A stretch of 64,000 bases of DNA. Origin: Hyaloscypha bicolor E. Its lineage: Eukaryota > Ascomycota > Leotiomycetes > Helotiales > Hyaloscyphaceae. Shown piece after piece: positions 12,149-21,821 of the stretch. Below the pieces are notes generated by a model that had not been told where the DNA came from, searched no databases, and saw nothing but the letters and a program-made list of their open reading frames with translations. The DNA lies in assembly GCF_002865645.1 (NCBI RefSeq), contig NW_020194517.1, positions 992,001-1,056,000 on the forward strand. The letters run 5' to 3'. The translations under genes and the position numbers were made by a program. Positions within the stretch are counted from its first letter, which is position 1. Each line of letters opens with the position of its first letter.

Positions 12149-14466
12149 ATGTTTGGTTTAATATCCTTACCATACGAGGTTTTATCAAATATCATTGATA
12201 ATATCAGCTTTGATGATGCTTTCAATCTTGGTCGAAGCTGCAAGCATTTCAAATACCTTTTCACGGAGGAGAGTATATCCAAGACGATCGTGCAGGTGAG
12301 CCATTTTGCATTTCTGGGGTCCTGCACCTTCACGACGTAGTCAGATTTCCACTTTTCAGCTGCTGACACATATTGCAGACAAAAGTGCGATATTCCAATG
12401 AAGCCCTGGCCGCGATGACCGTTGGTGGTGGCAATGCTAGAGCACTCCGCAGGGTGGCTAAGAGACGCGACGCTCTCGCCACAGCGAATCCCTTTGTTGT
12501 AGCGACGATTGGATTCTGTGATGCTTACCTCTATTGTAAAGGTGTCCTGTGCTACACTCTTGATGACAAATTACGACTTTTAAATCTGCATCATTCGGCT
12601 CAGGACGAGCTCGTAATCAGTATCCCTGGCCTCCTCACCCAAGCCCTCTCTGAGATCGGCGATCATAGCAGAGGGGTATTCCAGGTATTACATTACTCCG
12701 ACAAGATCTTATCATGTCTTTACAAATCTTCGGGCCCGGAATCAACAGCATGGCTAATAGCGTTCCACCTGGGGACGAGAGGAATCCTAATTGTACATGA
12801 ACTGGAGTCTATCGACAAAATATTTGTGCGCCATAACAAGCAATACCTCTATTATGGAACGCATTCAGAAATCGGAACAGACGGAAACAGAAAATGGGTA
12901 ATTCAGGGGTACGATTTCAAGACACGGAAATGGTTCGACCAAAAGATACATCTCCCAGATATGGTAGGTTCTGAGATTGGTTCGACAATTTGTTTTGAAT
13001 TTCATAAGGACTATTTCTATGCCCTTTCCAATCAGACCTCTTTCGAGGTCGAAGAAATAGATTGGACCTCCTTCTATCACTGTATTCGGTTTCCTTTGAA
13101 CTCTCCTTGCAAAGCGCTTCTGGAAAAGACCGAGAACAAAAGCATGTGGAGAAGACAGCATCAAGAAGGCCCAATCGATGACAGATGGACTAATCTTCGT
13201 TTGGACGAGGACGAGAGCTCCGGTCGGCTCAGGATTGTGGAAGCTCGAAAGGAATGGTACCTGGGGTCCAGCAGAAGTCAGCGAACATACTACACAACAG
13301 ACATAATATTTCCAAAACTGGAGAAGGACGACGAACTACATCTAAACGACTTGCCCACAGCCTCTTCCTCTGACTCCAACTTTGCCTCTCCATCCATCTC
13401 CTGGGCTCATGCGTCTCAATCGGCCTCCACCTCTGCGTCCTCCTCATCCTCTGCAAGTACCGCTTCCTCGTCAAATACTGCCTCCACAGACACTTCAAAC
13501 ACCACTGCCTCGCATCCCTCCGAAGACATGGATATATCAGAGCTGCCCGATGTACCGCTTCTCCGACTGCTCCGAAAGGACGATCACCCGCACCACATCA
13601 AACCTCCCGCTCGTCTCCCCCAAAATACCCACCCTGGAAACGATGGCTCCTCGCAACCAACTTTCACACTAGCCAAGTCGCGCATACGAACCTACTACAC
13701 CTCATGCAGCGCATTTCTTGATCTAGTCGATGACCCGCTCCCTACGGATTGGCAAGGCAGACAGAGGCTCCGCTTACGGGCGGGAAGCCGAAGTCTCGGG
13801 CCGCCCCTTACTTACATGAACGGCCGCAAGCAAGGCCTCCTCCGACCCCCTTCATCCGATCTCGACATTGCCCTAGCGGAGATGTACCGCGTTCCCGAGA
13901 TCATATACTGGCCTGCCTCACAAAACCCAGAGCCCAGCCTCCGAAATAAGCATGTCGATGCAATCTACAGGCTCATGAATCCTCCTAGCCATCTGGGCAA
14001 CGTGGAAGGGACAGCAGATGAGAGAAGTATGGTCTACGTTACAGGGGCGAGGAATGAGCCACAAGCGCTTATCTTCATCGCTTTTGATCCAGCGATCAAG
14101 CTTGCTGGTTTGAAGAGGTGGGGTGGTTTGTGCCGGAAGGGTGTGGGAGAAGGGCCGCACATAGATGGGAGGGCAACTGGGTACGCTGCTGAGGAGACAG
14201 GACTCAAAGGGGACACATATGTTGACGTGGACGAACGGGATAGGACGGTTACGGTGGACAGGAAAGGCAAGGGCAAAGAAAGAGTGAGGTGCAGCGATAT
14301 CGCGGTGATGCAGAGCTGCGAAACGGTCGATGTACATGACAGAGTCGCTTTCCCGGGGAGCAAGGTGGGGGTTGGGCTTCGACGGAACGCTTGGGCTTGG
14401 AAAGAGAGGGCGATGTATCAGGACATAAATCTTGGCTACTACTTTGGTATGGAGCATGTTGGATGA
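12149..14466 (+). CDS. F-box domain protein
   Basis: Exon 1 12149-12295 and exon 2 12379-14466 are joined across an 83-nt intron (GTGAGC...TTGCAG) in phase 0; 744 residues. The N-terminus LISLPYEVLSNIIDNISFDD with following RSCKHFKYLF is a clear F-box (about residues 4-40), the surface that binds Skp1 in SCF ubiquitin ligases. The large C-terminal part has no WD40 or LRR signature that I can see. It contains conserved-looking blocks (ATIGFCDAYLYCKGVLCYTL) and a long Ser/Thr-rich low-complexity stretch at about 375-425, before a second conserved part. The target substrate is unknown. The intron splits the F-box region from the rest, a common layout for fungal F-box genes. Confidence 0.88.
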
Positions 14467-15466
14467 GGGATTTGGATGAAAGGTAAGTGCGTTGATTGTC
14501 TATGTTGGTGGCATATTGAGTGCGCGTTGCTCGGGCGCAGGTTTTCTTTTCTGTGCCGCCTCGAGCAGATCAATAAATCGTTCTCCGACCATTTTTGGGT
14601 ACACGTGTGCTAGCTGCAGGCTCCTGTGCGGGTGGTAATGGATATCTTGGAAGTGATCCCATTTGAAAGAGAAAAAAAGGTCTTCAGTGCAGCCAGCGGC
14701 TCAGTTGGGCAGCTATGGCGCAATATTGTGCTACTAATATTGGTCCTTGGGAGTCTTCAGTTAGTGGATCTTCCAAAATTAGATGGACATTCGCTGTTCT
14801 CAATGGCATGTCGAATAGTGGAAAAGGTGTGGCAGAAAGCTTTGAGAAAGTGAGGCTGCAGGGCATTCTGCCTTCGCTTAGCTCGGTGAACAAGAGACAT
14901 GACATCAAACCTTCTACGCCCGACTACTATAGAGGTTCGCTGCAGGTGGCACAGGCGAATCAAGTCAGGCTTGCAGATTCGCTGTTCCGACAGTCAGATA
15001 TTTTGTACGAGCGCATATAAGCTTCTGAATGATAGCTGGCTTTGAAAAAGAAAATAGATACAAGGGGAACGAGGGATGAAACCACCTTAAGACGTTGAGC
15101 CGTGTGGGGGATTGTGAGGCTCTTTTGACAGGAGTGGGATGTTTGGGTGGGGGATCCGCTGCAGGATCATAACCCCAGGATTGCCTCGCGGTTGCCTCGA
15201 TCTGACAACGCACACGTCTAGATAGCAAGGTGCATGTGATCCACGAGAGGGGTAAGGCTTCGGGGTAAGATAAAACAAGGCCTGTAAGACGGTTGACTAG
15301 GGTTTTATATTGGGTACATGCTTCTCTCAATGCCTACTCCATCCGATGCAAAACCTCAAGTAGCCATGTCTGGCCGCAACTTCTGGAAGGCCAAAATCGG
15401 CTTAGACGCTCGTCTCGGGAACTCCTGAAAGAGCGAGTGAAAACGGTATGCCATCTTCAAACCGCT
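14467..15466. other. Convergent intergenic spacer
   Basis: 1 kb between the stop codon of the F-box gene and that of RVS167. It is expected to hold two 3' UTRs. Several readings of 60-120 aa on both strands overlap each other and show no motif. Nothing else seen. Confidence 0.55.
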
Positions 15467-16914
15467 TTAGTTCACTTTGACATAGTTTCCTGGTTCACAA
15501 GTTAGCTTGTCTACCCGTTTGTAACCGTTAAGGAGAGCAAGCGCACCTGGGAACTGTCCTTCCTTCCCCTTGAGCTTCCCAGTCCACCATTCGTTTTCAT
15601 TATTCGTTCTCGTCATAATCTCAATCACGTCTCCAGTCGTAAAACTTAGATCGCCTTCGGCCTGAGCCTCATAGTCATAAAGTGCTGTAGCGGTTTCTGC
15701 TGCAGGCACGCCGCTCAACCTTAAAGGCTTGGGCTTCGGGGGAGGTGGAGCTGCCCCCTTTGCTTTTGCTGCTGCCCCCTTTGCTTTTGCTGCTGCCCCC
15801 TTTGCTTTTGCTGCTGCCCCCCACGAGGAGCTCGTGGAGTTAGCTCGTGCGACAGTCGCATCACCAGGTGATAACGAAGTTGAATAAGGTGGGGGTGGAT
15901 TTTCAGAAGAGTCTGAAAATGACGACCGGCTTGGGGCGGGCAGGGCTTTAGGAGAAGGTTTACCTGCTTCGATGGCGAGCTTGCTTCCTGGTGCACCGAG
16001 TCGTCCAGGGGGGCGTCTTGCCCCTGCTGTCTTGAACTTGACGATGGAGAGCGCCTCTGCTAGCTCTTTGATATCGCCTCGTTTCGCCTCGTATCCTTCT
16101 TCGACGTCGAGCTGGAGGTTGAAGTATCCAATATCGCATCCTTGCATCTTCTCATGGAGCGTGTAGAAGACGTTGAGTTGCATGTAATAGAAAGACTGGA
16201 ACAATGGCCGGATAAACTCACGCTCCAGTTGGAAGAGCTTCGGTAACTCGTCCTTCAACAGGTCATTGTACGCGTTGAACTCCTGGGTGGATTGTTCCAC
16301 GTCGTTTTCTGCTTTGTACATCGCTTTTTCATCCTTTAGACTCTTGTCCTTCTTATCTTGCAGCTTTTTCAAAGTCGCTCGGTGCCGGTCATAGTCTAAT
16401 TGCTTGTGCTGTCGTTTCGTTGCGGTCTTTCTTATGACTTTGATGATCTCCAATAACTCATCCGCAGGCTTAATTACTCGTGTTTCGATCATCTCTAGCT
16501 CGGGTTGAAGGGTGGCCAGGAGATCCTGCACAATCGACTCGTATTCCTCACAAGCCCTGATGCCTTCTGGGTTCCCTTCCTGGACTATCGAGTCCGGATC
16601 CGACACACGACCTGAAATGGGCTTGTAAATTTCCGCGATAGCCTTGGAGAACTCGATTTGGTGGGTCATCATCCCGTTAATTGCGTCAAAGTATTTTTTG
16701 CTCTCGTCGTGGAGTTTCTTCGTCTCCTTCTCCAACTCCTGGAACCGCCGTTCCGCATCGATATAGACGGCATCCTTGGTATTCTCGCCCAAGTTAAATT
16801 TCGCCTTGAAGGTTTGAGGCGCCTACCACTTTGTCAGTATTCTGCGACAAACCCCGCCTTTCCCCGGAGCAGGCTTACTCGAATCACGCTCTTCTGGAAA
16901 CCTTTGAAGCTCAT
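15467..16914 (-). CDS. RVS167: BAR-SH3 adaptor, Rvs167/Hob1 amphiphysin homologue
   Basis: Three exons: 16914-16879, 16822-15547, 15489-15467; 444 residues, against 482 in yeast Rvs167. Exon 1 encodes the N-terminal amphipathic helix MSFKGFQKSVIR, continuing APQTFKAKF. The BAR domain follows (about 15-245) with DAERRFQELEKETKKLHDES, EIYKPISGR and HEKMQGCDIGYFNLQ. A Pro/Ser/Ala-rich linker with three GAAAKAK repeats leads to a C-terminal SH3 (about 390-444: ALYDYEAQAEGDLSF, EWWTGKL, then GQFPGNYV). Rvs167 pairs with Rvs161, bends membranes and acts in actin patch dynamics and endocytic vesicle scission. The last intron (15546-15490, branch GCTAACTT) is 57 nt, stop-free and in frame; splicing it restores the SH3 end GQFPGNYVKVN. 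Without splicing, 19 residues would split the last SH3 strand. Confidence 0.95.
15750..15818 (-). repeat. Three 21-bp tandem repeats in the RVS167 linker
   Basis: Three exact units plus a partial fourth (unit on the plus strand GCTGCCCCCTTTGCTTTTGC + T). They encode GAAAKAK three times, just before a PPPPKPKP stretch. The perfect copy identity suggests recent expansion and a length-variable linker. Confidence 0.9.
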
Positions 16915-17436
16915 TTCCTCCTCACTGTGTTAGATCTCCCTTGGAATCTTAACAGACTATCGCAACGTGCAGGGTAATGGCTGCGCGGATTGCTGGTGGG
17001 GTGGAAGAATTCACAGTTGATTGTTGCGTGAGGTGTTCTTGAGGCCTGGCGATCGTGGAAAGCAACCGGAGACAGACGATGACGAGGACTGGCTGTGGCT
17101 TAGCCGCCGCCCAGCGCAGAAGTGGTGGAATTCTCGTAGCCTGGGATACAAGTTCCTTCTAGCAGCAGTGTTGCTGGATAGGTAGTAGATTGAGTCTATT
17201 GACAATAAAGAAACCCGAGAATGTCCGCGACATGAAGACGGGTGCAGTGAATAACCCTGGAAGTTGGATTTCGTTCGCAAGTCCCCACCATGCATGATGA
17301 TGCCGCACTGGCCAATCAGAGCTGCTATCGCTTCTAAGGGCATTTTAGCTCGTCGTGTGAAAGGCGTATAAAATATCTTTGCCTCTTCTCCGGTTTATTC
17401 TGATCTTATCAGATTCTTCCCAACGAGCACACCAAT
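16915..17436. promoter_or_regulatory. Divergent promoter region of RVS167 and NFS1
   Basis: 522 bp between two start codons. On the NFS1 side a CCAAT box lies at 17312-17316 (CCAATCAG) and a TATA-like TATAAAATA at 17367-17375, 62 bp before the NFS1 ATG. CCAAT is the site of the fungal CCAAT-binding complex, which works with HapX on iron genes. I did not find a convincing HapX half-site at the expected spacing. Confidence 0.45.
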
Positions 17437-19221
17437 ATGTCCGGAATAGCTTCAAAGTCATTGCGACAGGCATCCGGCCTGTGCCTGAAGCAACCCGCTT
17501 CTGCTGTTCTGTTGCGTAGCACTGCAACAGCTCGAGTGGCGGCGACAAGCCTAAAGACCTCAAGAAGAGGATATGTTTCGGCGACGAGGAAAGATAGTGC
17601 ACAGGTCAATGTCGACACCGCAATCCGTGCAGAGCAGAAGGCTTTCTTCGCGGAGACTGGTAAGCTTCCGGAGAATCAGAGCATTCCGGGGACCAGTGCA
17701 AACGCAGAAGCAATGATGAGTCCAATGGCTGGTATGCAGTGAAGCATGGAAGAAGTTCAATTTTGGCTCACAATTTTGTAGGTGTTCTTAAGCAAGCTAC
17801 CGTCATGGACGAAGGCCAAAGACCAATTTACCTGGATATGCAAGCTACGACTCCTCTCGACCCGCGTGTGTTGGATGCCATGTTGCCATTCTATGCCGGA
17901 CTTTACGGCAACCCTCACTCGAGAACGCATGCTTATGGATGGGAGACTGATAAAGCCGTTGAAGAAGCTCGACAGCATGCTGCCGATTTGATTGGCGCAG
18001 ATCCCAAGGAGATCATATTCACGAGTGGTGCTACTGAGAGTAACAACATGAGCATCAAAGGAGTTGCGAGATTTTTCGGGCGCGCGGGAAAGAAGAGGCA
18101 CATTATCACGAGTCAGACGGAGCACAAGTGCGTGTTGGACAGTTGCCGACATTTACAAGACGAGGGTTTCGATGTCACATACCTTCCTGTTCAGCCCAGC
18201 GGTTTAATCAACATGGAGGAGCTCGAAGCCGCAATCCGGCCAGATACGGCTCTTGTCAGTATTATGGCTGTCAATAATGAGATTGGTGTCATACAGCCAT
18301 TGGAGGAAATTGGCAAACTTTGCAGGTCGAAGAAGGTGTTCTTCCATACCGATGGAGCACAGGCTGTTGGAAAGATACCAATGCATGTGAACAGGATGAA
18401 CATCGACCTTATGTCGATTTCATCACACAAAATTTATGGACCAAAGGGAATGGGAGCCTGTTATGTCCGAAGGCGACCGAGAGTGAGGATTGACCCCATC
18501 ATCAGTGGAGGTGGCCAAGAGAGAGGTCTGCGAAGTGGCACTCTTGCCCCTGCTTTGGTCGTTGGATTTGGTGAAGCTTGCCGGATTGCTAAGGAGGAGA
18601 TGCCTGTGAGCCCCCAAAAACCCTTTCGTTTTCCGCGTTCAAATGATGATCTGCTTTACATATGCATGGCTTTCCTAGTGATCTCCTTGCTCGCAAGTTG
18701 AGACTTCCTTGACGAAACACAGTACCTTTTCTGATTTATTAATTTTGCCGTCCTGTTACCGGAGAAAAACGTCTGAAGATCGACTAACTCTGATATAGTA
18801 TGATTCTAAACGAGTCAAGATGCTCTCGGACAGACTTCTCAACGGGCTTTTGTCGATGGAGCATACCACACAAAATGGTGATCCAGAACATTTCTACCCT
18901 GGATGTGTCAATGTTTCTTTTGCCTACGTCGAAGGCGAGTCTCTTTTGATGGCCTTGAAAGATATTGCGCTCTCATCAGGAAGCGCATGCACGTCAGCAT
19001 CTCTCGAGCCCAGTTACGTCTTACGAGCACTTGGCAGCAGCGACGAGAGCGCACATAGCAGTATTAGATTCGGCATTGGACGATTTACAACGGAGAGCGA
19101 GATTGATTATGTCTTGAAGGCCGTGAAGGAGCGTGTGACTTTCTTGAGAGAGCTGAGTCCTCTGTGGGAGCTGGTCCAGGAGGGTATCGCTCTGGACAGT
19201 ATTGAATGGAGTCAGCACTGA
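17437..19221 (+). CDS. NFS1: Mitochondrial cysteine desulfurase
   Basis: Three exons: 17437-17731, 17782-18605, 18799-19221; 513 residues. Nfs1 takes sulfur from L-cysteine (PLP-dependent) and hands the persulfide to the Isu scaffold with Isd11 and frataxin, in the mitochondrial matrix. The N-terminus (about 1-60) is basic, hydroxylated and almost free of acidic residues, a typical matrix presequence. Visible catalytic features: [14 protein letters not shown] at the core start, PLP-stacking His in TEHKC (H213), the PLP lysine in [10 protein letters not shown] (K315), and the mobile-loop cysteine in SSGSACTS (C437). The second intron is 193 nt, long for this window, ending CTAACTCTGATATAG. The join ATG CCT|TAT GAT is phase 0. 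The class V aminotransferase core is complete. Confidence 0.96.
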
Positions 19222-19700
19222 TTGCTTTGGAACGGAACTCGGTGTTTGGCGCATGGGTTACGTGGTTATGGCTTTGTGTTTTCGGATGTACCATATTGAG
19301 CAGGTCGAGTTACCTGAATGTATACGATCGTTCGTAAGGACATATTCCGCTTCACCAATACATCATGATATGGCCGTACAAGCCATGTCGCTCGTGCATC
19401 CACTAACTCTTCTCTCTCTGTGTGAAGCTGAGATCCATTGTTTCTTAACGCCAGTGATGCCCGCCCAACCATCTATTACACAACCATGTCATCGATCGAG
19501 TCCACCCATAATCGACCCCAGCTAGCCATCGCCTTCATATCATACACGTTCTCTTCCTCTCCAGTCGCCTCATATTCACACATTATACAACCCCGTCATG
19601 TCCCTCTCATCTTCATCAGCAACTGGAGTCGATATTTACAACCTATAAGATAATCGTATCAGCCACCATTCCGTCAAGGTCTGCAGTACAAAGGACAAAC
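19222..19700. other. Convergent spacer between NFS1 and TOM6
   Basis: 479 bases with both 3' UTRs. Readings of about 70-110 aa here have no motif. If the alternative TOM6 3' intron is real (see TOM6), its last coding bases lie near 19640. Confidence 0.55.
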
Positions 19701-20067
19701 TCACGGCGGAAGCAAAAACTCGCTCCAAGAACTCGAGAAGAACGCAACGGCAACCTATAAAATAGCCAATTAGCCGCCAGTTCTATGAACTCCTCTCCTC
19801 TCTGCATATCTGTATTTCTCAATCCCTCTCCTCCCACGCCCAACGCCTCATCTTCCTACTCCCGACATACACTCCAAATAGTCCACATGCATCTCAAGTC
19901 TAGAAGCGGGAGAGGGGAAAACATACCCCGAATACTGCAATGCTCCTCACAACGCTCGAATTCTCAGGTGAAGTCACTGTGTTGTATGCGCTGGAGAAAT
20001 AGCCCTTTGGTTGGGCACGGCGGGGGTCGGCCTTCTGAACTTGGATGCGTTGCTGTTTAGGTGCCAT
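19701..20067 (-). CDS. TOM6: TOM6, small subunit of the mitochondrial import pore
   Basis: Two exons, 20067-19927 and 19754-19701, joined in phase 0 across a 172-nt intron (GTATGT...TTATAG, branch GCTAAT); 64 residues, near the ~60 typical of Tom6. Sequence landmarks are GYFSSAYNTVTSPENSSVVRS, then one membrane helix IAVFGVAVAFF and the ending SSSWSEFLLPP. Tom6 spans the outer membrane and stabilises the Tom40/Tom22 core of the TOM complex. An upstream in-frame ATG at 20142 would add 25 residues unlike the family; I chose MAPKQQ. The stop TGA at 19703-19701 lies inside GTGAGT, so an alternative donor could bypass it. Confidence 0.88.
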
Positions 20068-21020
20068 TTTGGGGATTGTGAGAGATCGTTTGTGGTTTGT
20101 GGGAAGGTTGACGTGTTGTGAGCTGCTTGTTGTTAATGGCAAGCTCTTCGGCTCCTTTTTTTTTTTAGTTTCTTGGGCATGTAGTGCATTTTGGTGCCTT
20201 GTTTTTGAGGCCTGTATAGCACGTGATCAGCGGGGAAAGGAGGTGTTGGAAGGGGCCAAAGGAGGAGATGAGAATTCATTTGACCTCGCTTATTTAGAAC
20301 CAGCTTATCACCTTGATGTTAGAACTAGGTTCTTATTCTCATTGATCCCGTACTTCCATGCACATTGCAGCCCGCCATCTCCACTTGGTCCAGTACGTGT
20401 TAGCCGCCCCTGAGCTTGTCAGCGGCATCCCAGATGTACCAGATCCGCTAGGTTAATTATCTATCAATTATAAATCAACCACCCTTAATTCCATTGCACG
20501 GGATACTCAGGCCGTAATGCCTTGGACTTGTGAGTTTCTCCGCTGGTCTCGGGGGATGAGCCCCTATTCGCTGAATAAGCAAGACATTACTCTCCTGACC
20601 CTCACTTAATTCCATGGATCAGAAGTCACTGCATTCCAAACTCCACTTGAAGGCGCCATTTCCAGCATCGCTAAACAGGATCATAGAGGGTTGAGTTATT
20701 ATGTCAGGGAAGTGCTCGGTCGGTCACGGGTTCTAGCGGAGGTCCTTTCGGCCCTTGAGTTGGAGGCACCAACGGCCAGCTTTTCTCAATGGGATCCAGA
20801 TATACAAGTGAAGAGTTTACGATGTGGTGGGTTTCCTGCTATCAGAATCGGACACTATGATCCTAAAATCCTAGATCCTTTTGAGAGTGGAGTATAAGTG
20901 CATTGTGGTTTGTTGTCAAGCAAAGGGCCATTCATCGCCAACATCTTCCTCATTTACAACAATCACCCAAACCCAACAAGTACAATCTTCTCAAGGCACC
21001 CACACCAACACCATTTCCAC
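20068..21020. other. Intergenic, 953 bases between divergent TOM6 and SDR relic
   Basis: Holds the TOM6 promoter and the upstream side of the SDR relic. A 12-T run lies near 20155. A plus-strand reading at 20691-20897 (68 aa) shows no motif. No RNA gene recognised. Confidence 0.5.
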
Positions 21021-21821
21021 CATGACCGCAAACATCAACACAATTCTCATTCTCGGAGCCACTTCAGGCATCGGTGAAGCGTTTACTCGCTACTTTCATA
21101 TCAAAGGCAAGACCGTCATAGCAGCAGGCCGTCGTCTCGAACGTTCGATGCCCTGAAATCGGAGCTCAAAAGGCCTAGAAACCTTCCAAACCAACGTCGA
21201 GAATGTCCAGACATCGAACCCAAGCTACTGAGACTCGTCCAGAGCTTCCCAAACCTGGACAGCGTCTTCCTCGTATCAGGTAAAATGGAGCTTGGGTTTT
21301 TCAGCGATCAATCATCGACCAGCACCAACGCCCATTGTCTCCGAGATCGCCACAAATCTCATTGCCCAGATTGCCTTCACAAGGGCGATCGTGTCGCATT
21401 TGCTGTCTTTGAAGAAGCCGGCGACCTTCATTACTGTGACTTCTGGGCTGGCATTCATCCCTCTTCCGTTGTATCCTGTTTACAACTCAACGAAGGCTGG
21501 TCCTCACACCTTCAATGTAGTTCTGAGAACACAACTTGCCGGTACAAATATCAATGTGATCGAACTCGCTCCACCATACGTTAACACGGGGTTGGATGAG
21601 AGGTTCAGAGAGAAGATCATTGATTGCAAGATGGGCCTGAGAAAGCCCATCCTCCAATACCGCAGAAGGATTATATAGACAGCGCAACCGCTGTGTTCGA
21701 GAAAGCAGGCCAGAAGGAGATTGCAGTTGGATTCTCGCAAAAAGGGGCCGATGCATGGAGGAGAGCGTTTGGGCCGATCCTGAAGGAATTCGAGGATAGC
21801 GTGTTGTCGCTTATGAGGTGA
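21021..21821 (+). pseudogene. Short-chain dehydrogenase/reductase, frameshifted relic
   Basis: Family features are spread over different frames. The start (21021) gives ILILGATSGIGEAFTRYF, the Rossmann TGxxxGIG-type nucleotide motif. The reading shifts near 21143 (one base short), near 21170 (one extra), near 21213 (one short) and near 21300. It recovers as IVSEIATNLIAQIAFTRAIV, then TVTSGLAFIPLPLYPVYNSTKAG with the catalytic Ser and Y-x3-K, and LAPPYVNTGLDERF. One more shift near 21630-21660 leads to ATAVFEKAGQKEIAVGF and a stop at 21819-21821. Intact SDRs of this group are about 240-260 aa, matching the span. The damage is small indels without CA-to-TA bias, so it is not RIP. Base errors in the assembly are the alternative. 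Its last 11 bases overlap the 3' end of the minus-strand regulator. Confidence 0.8.
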
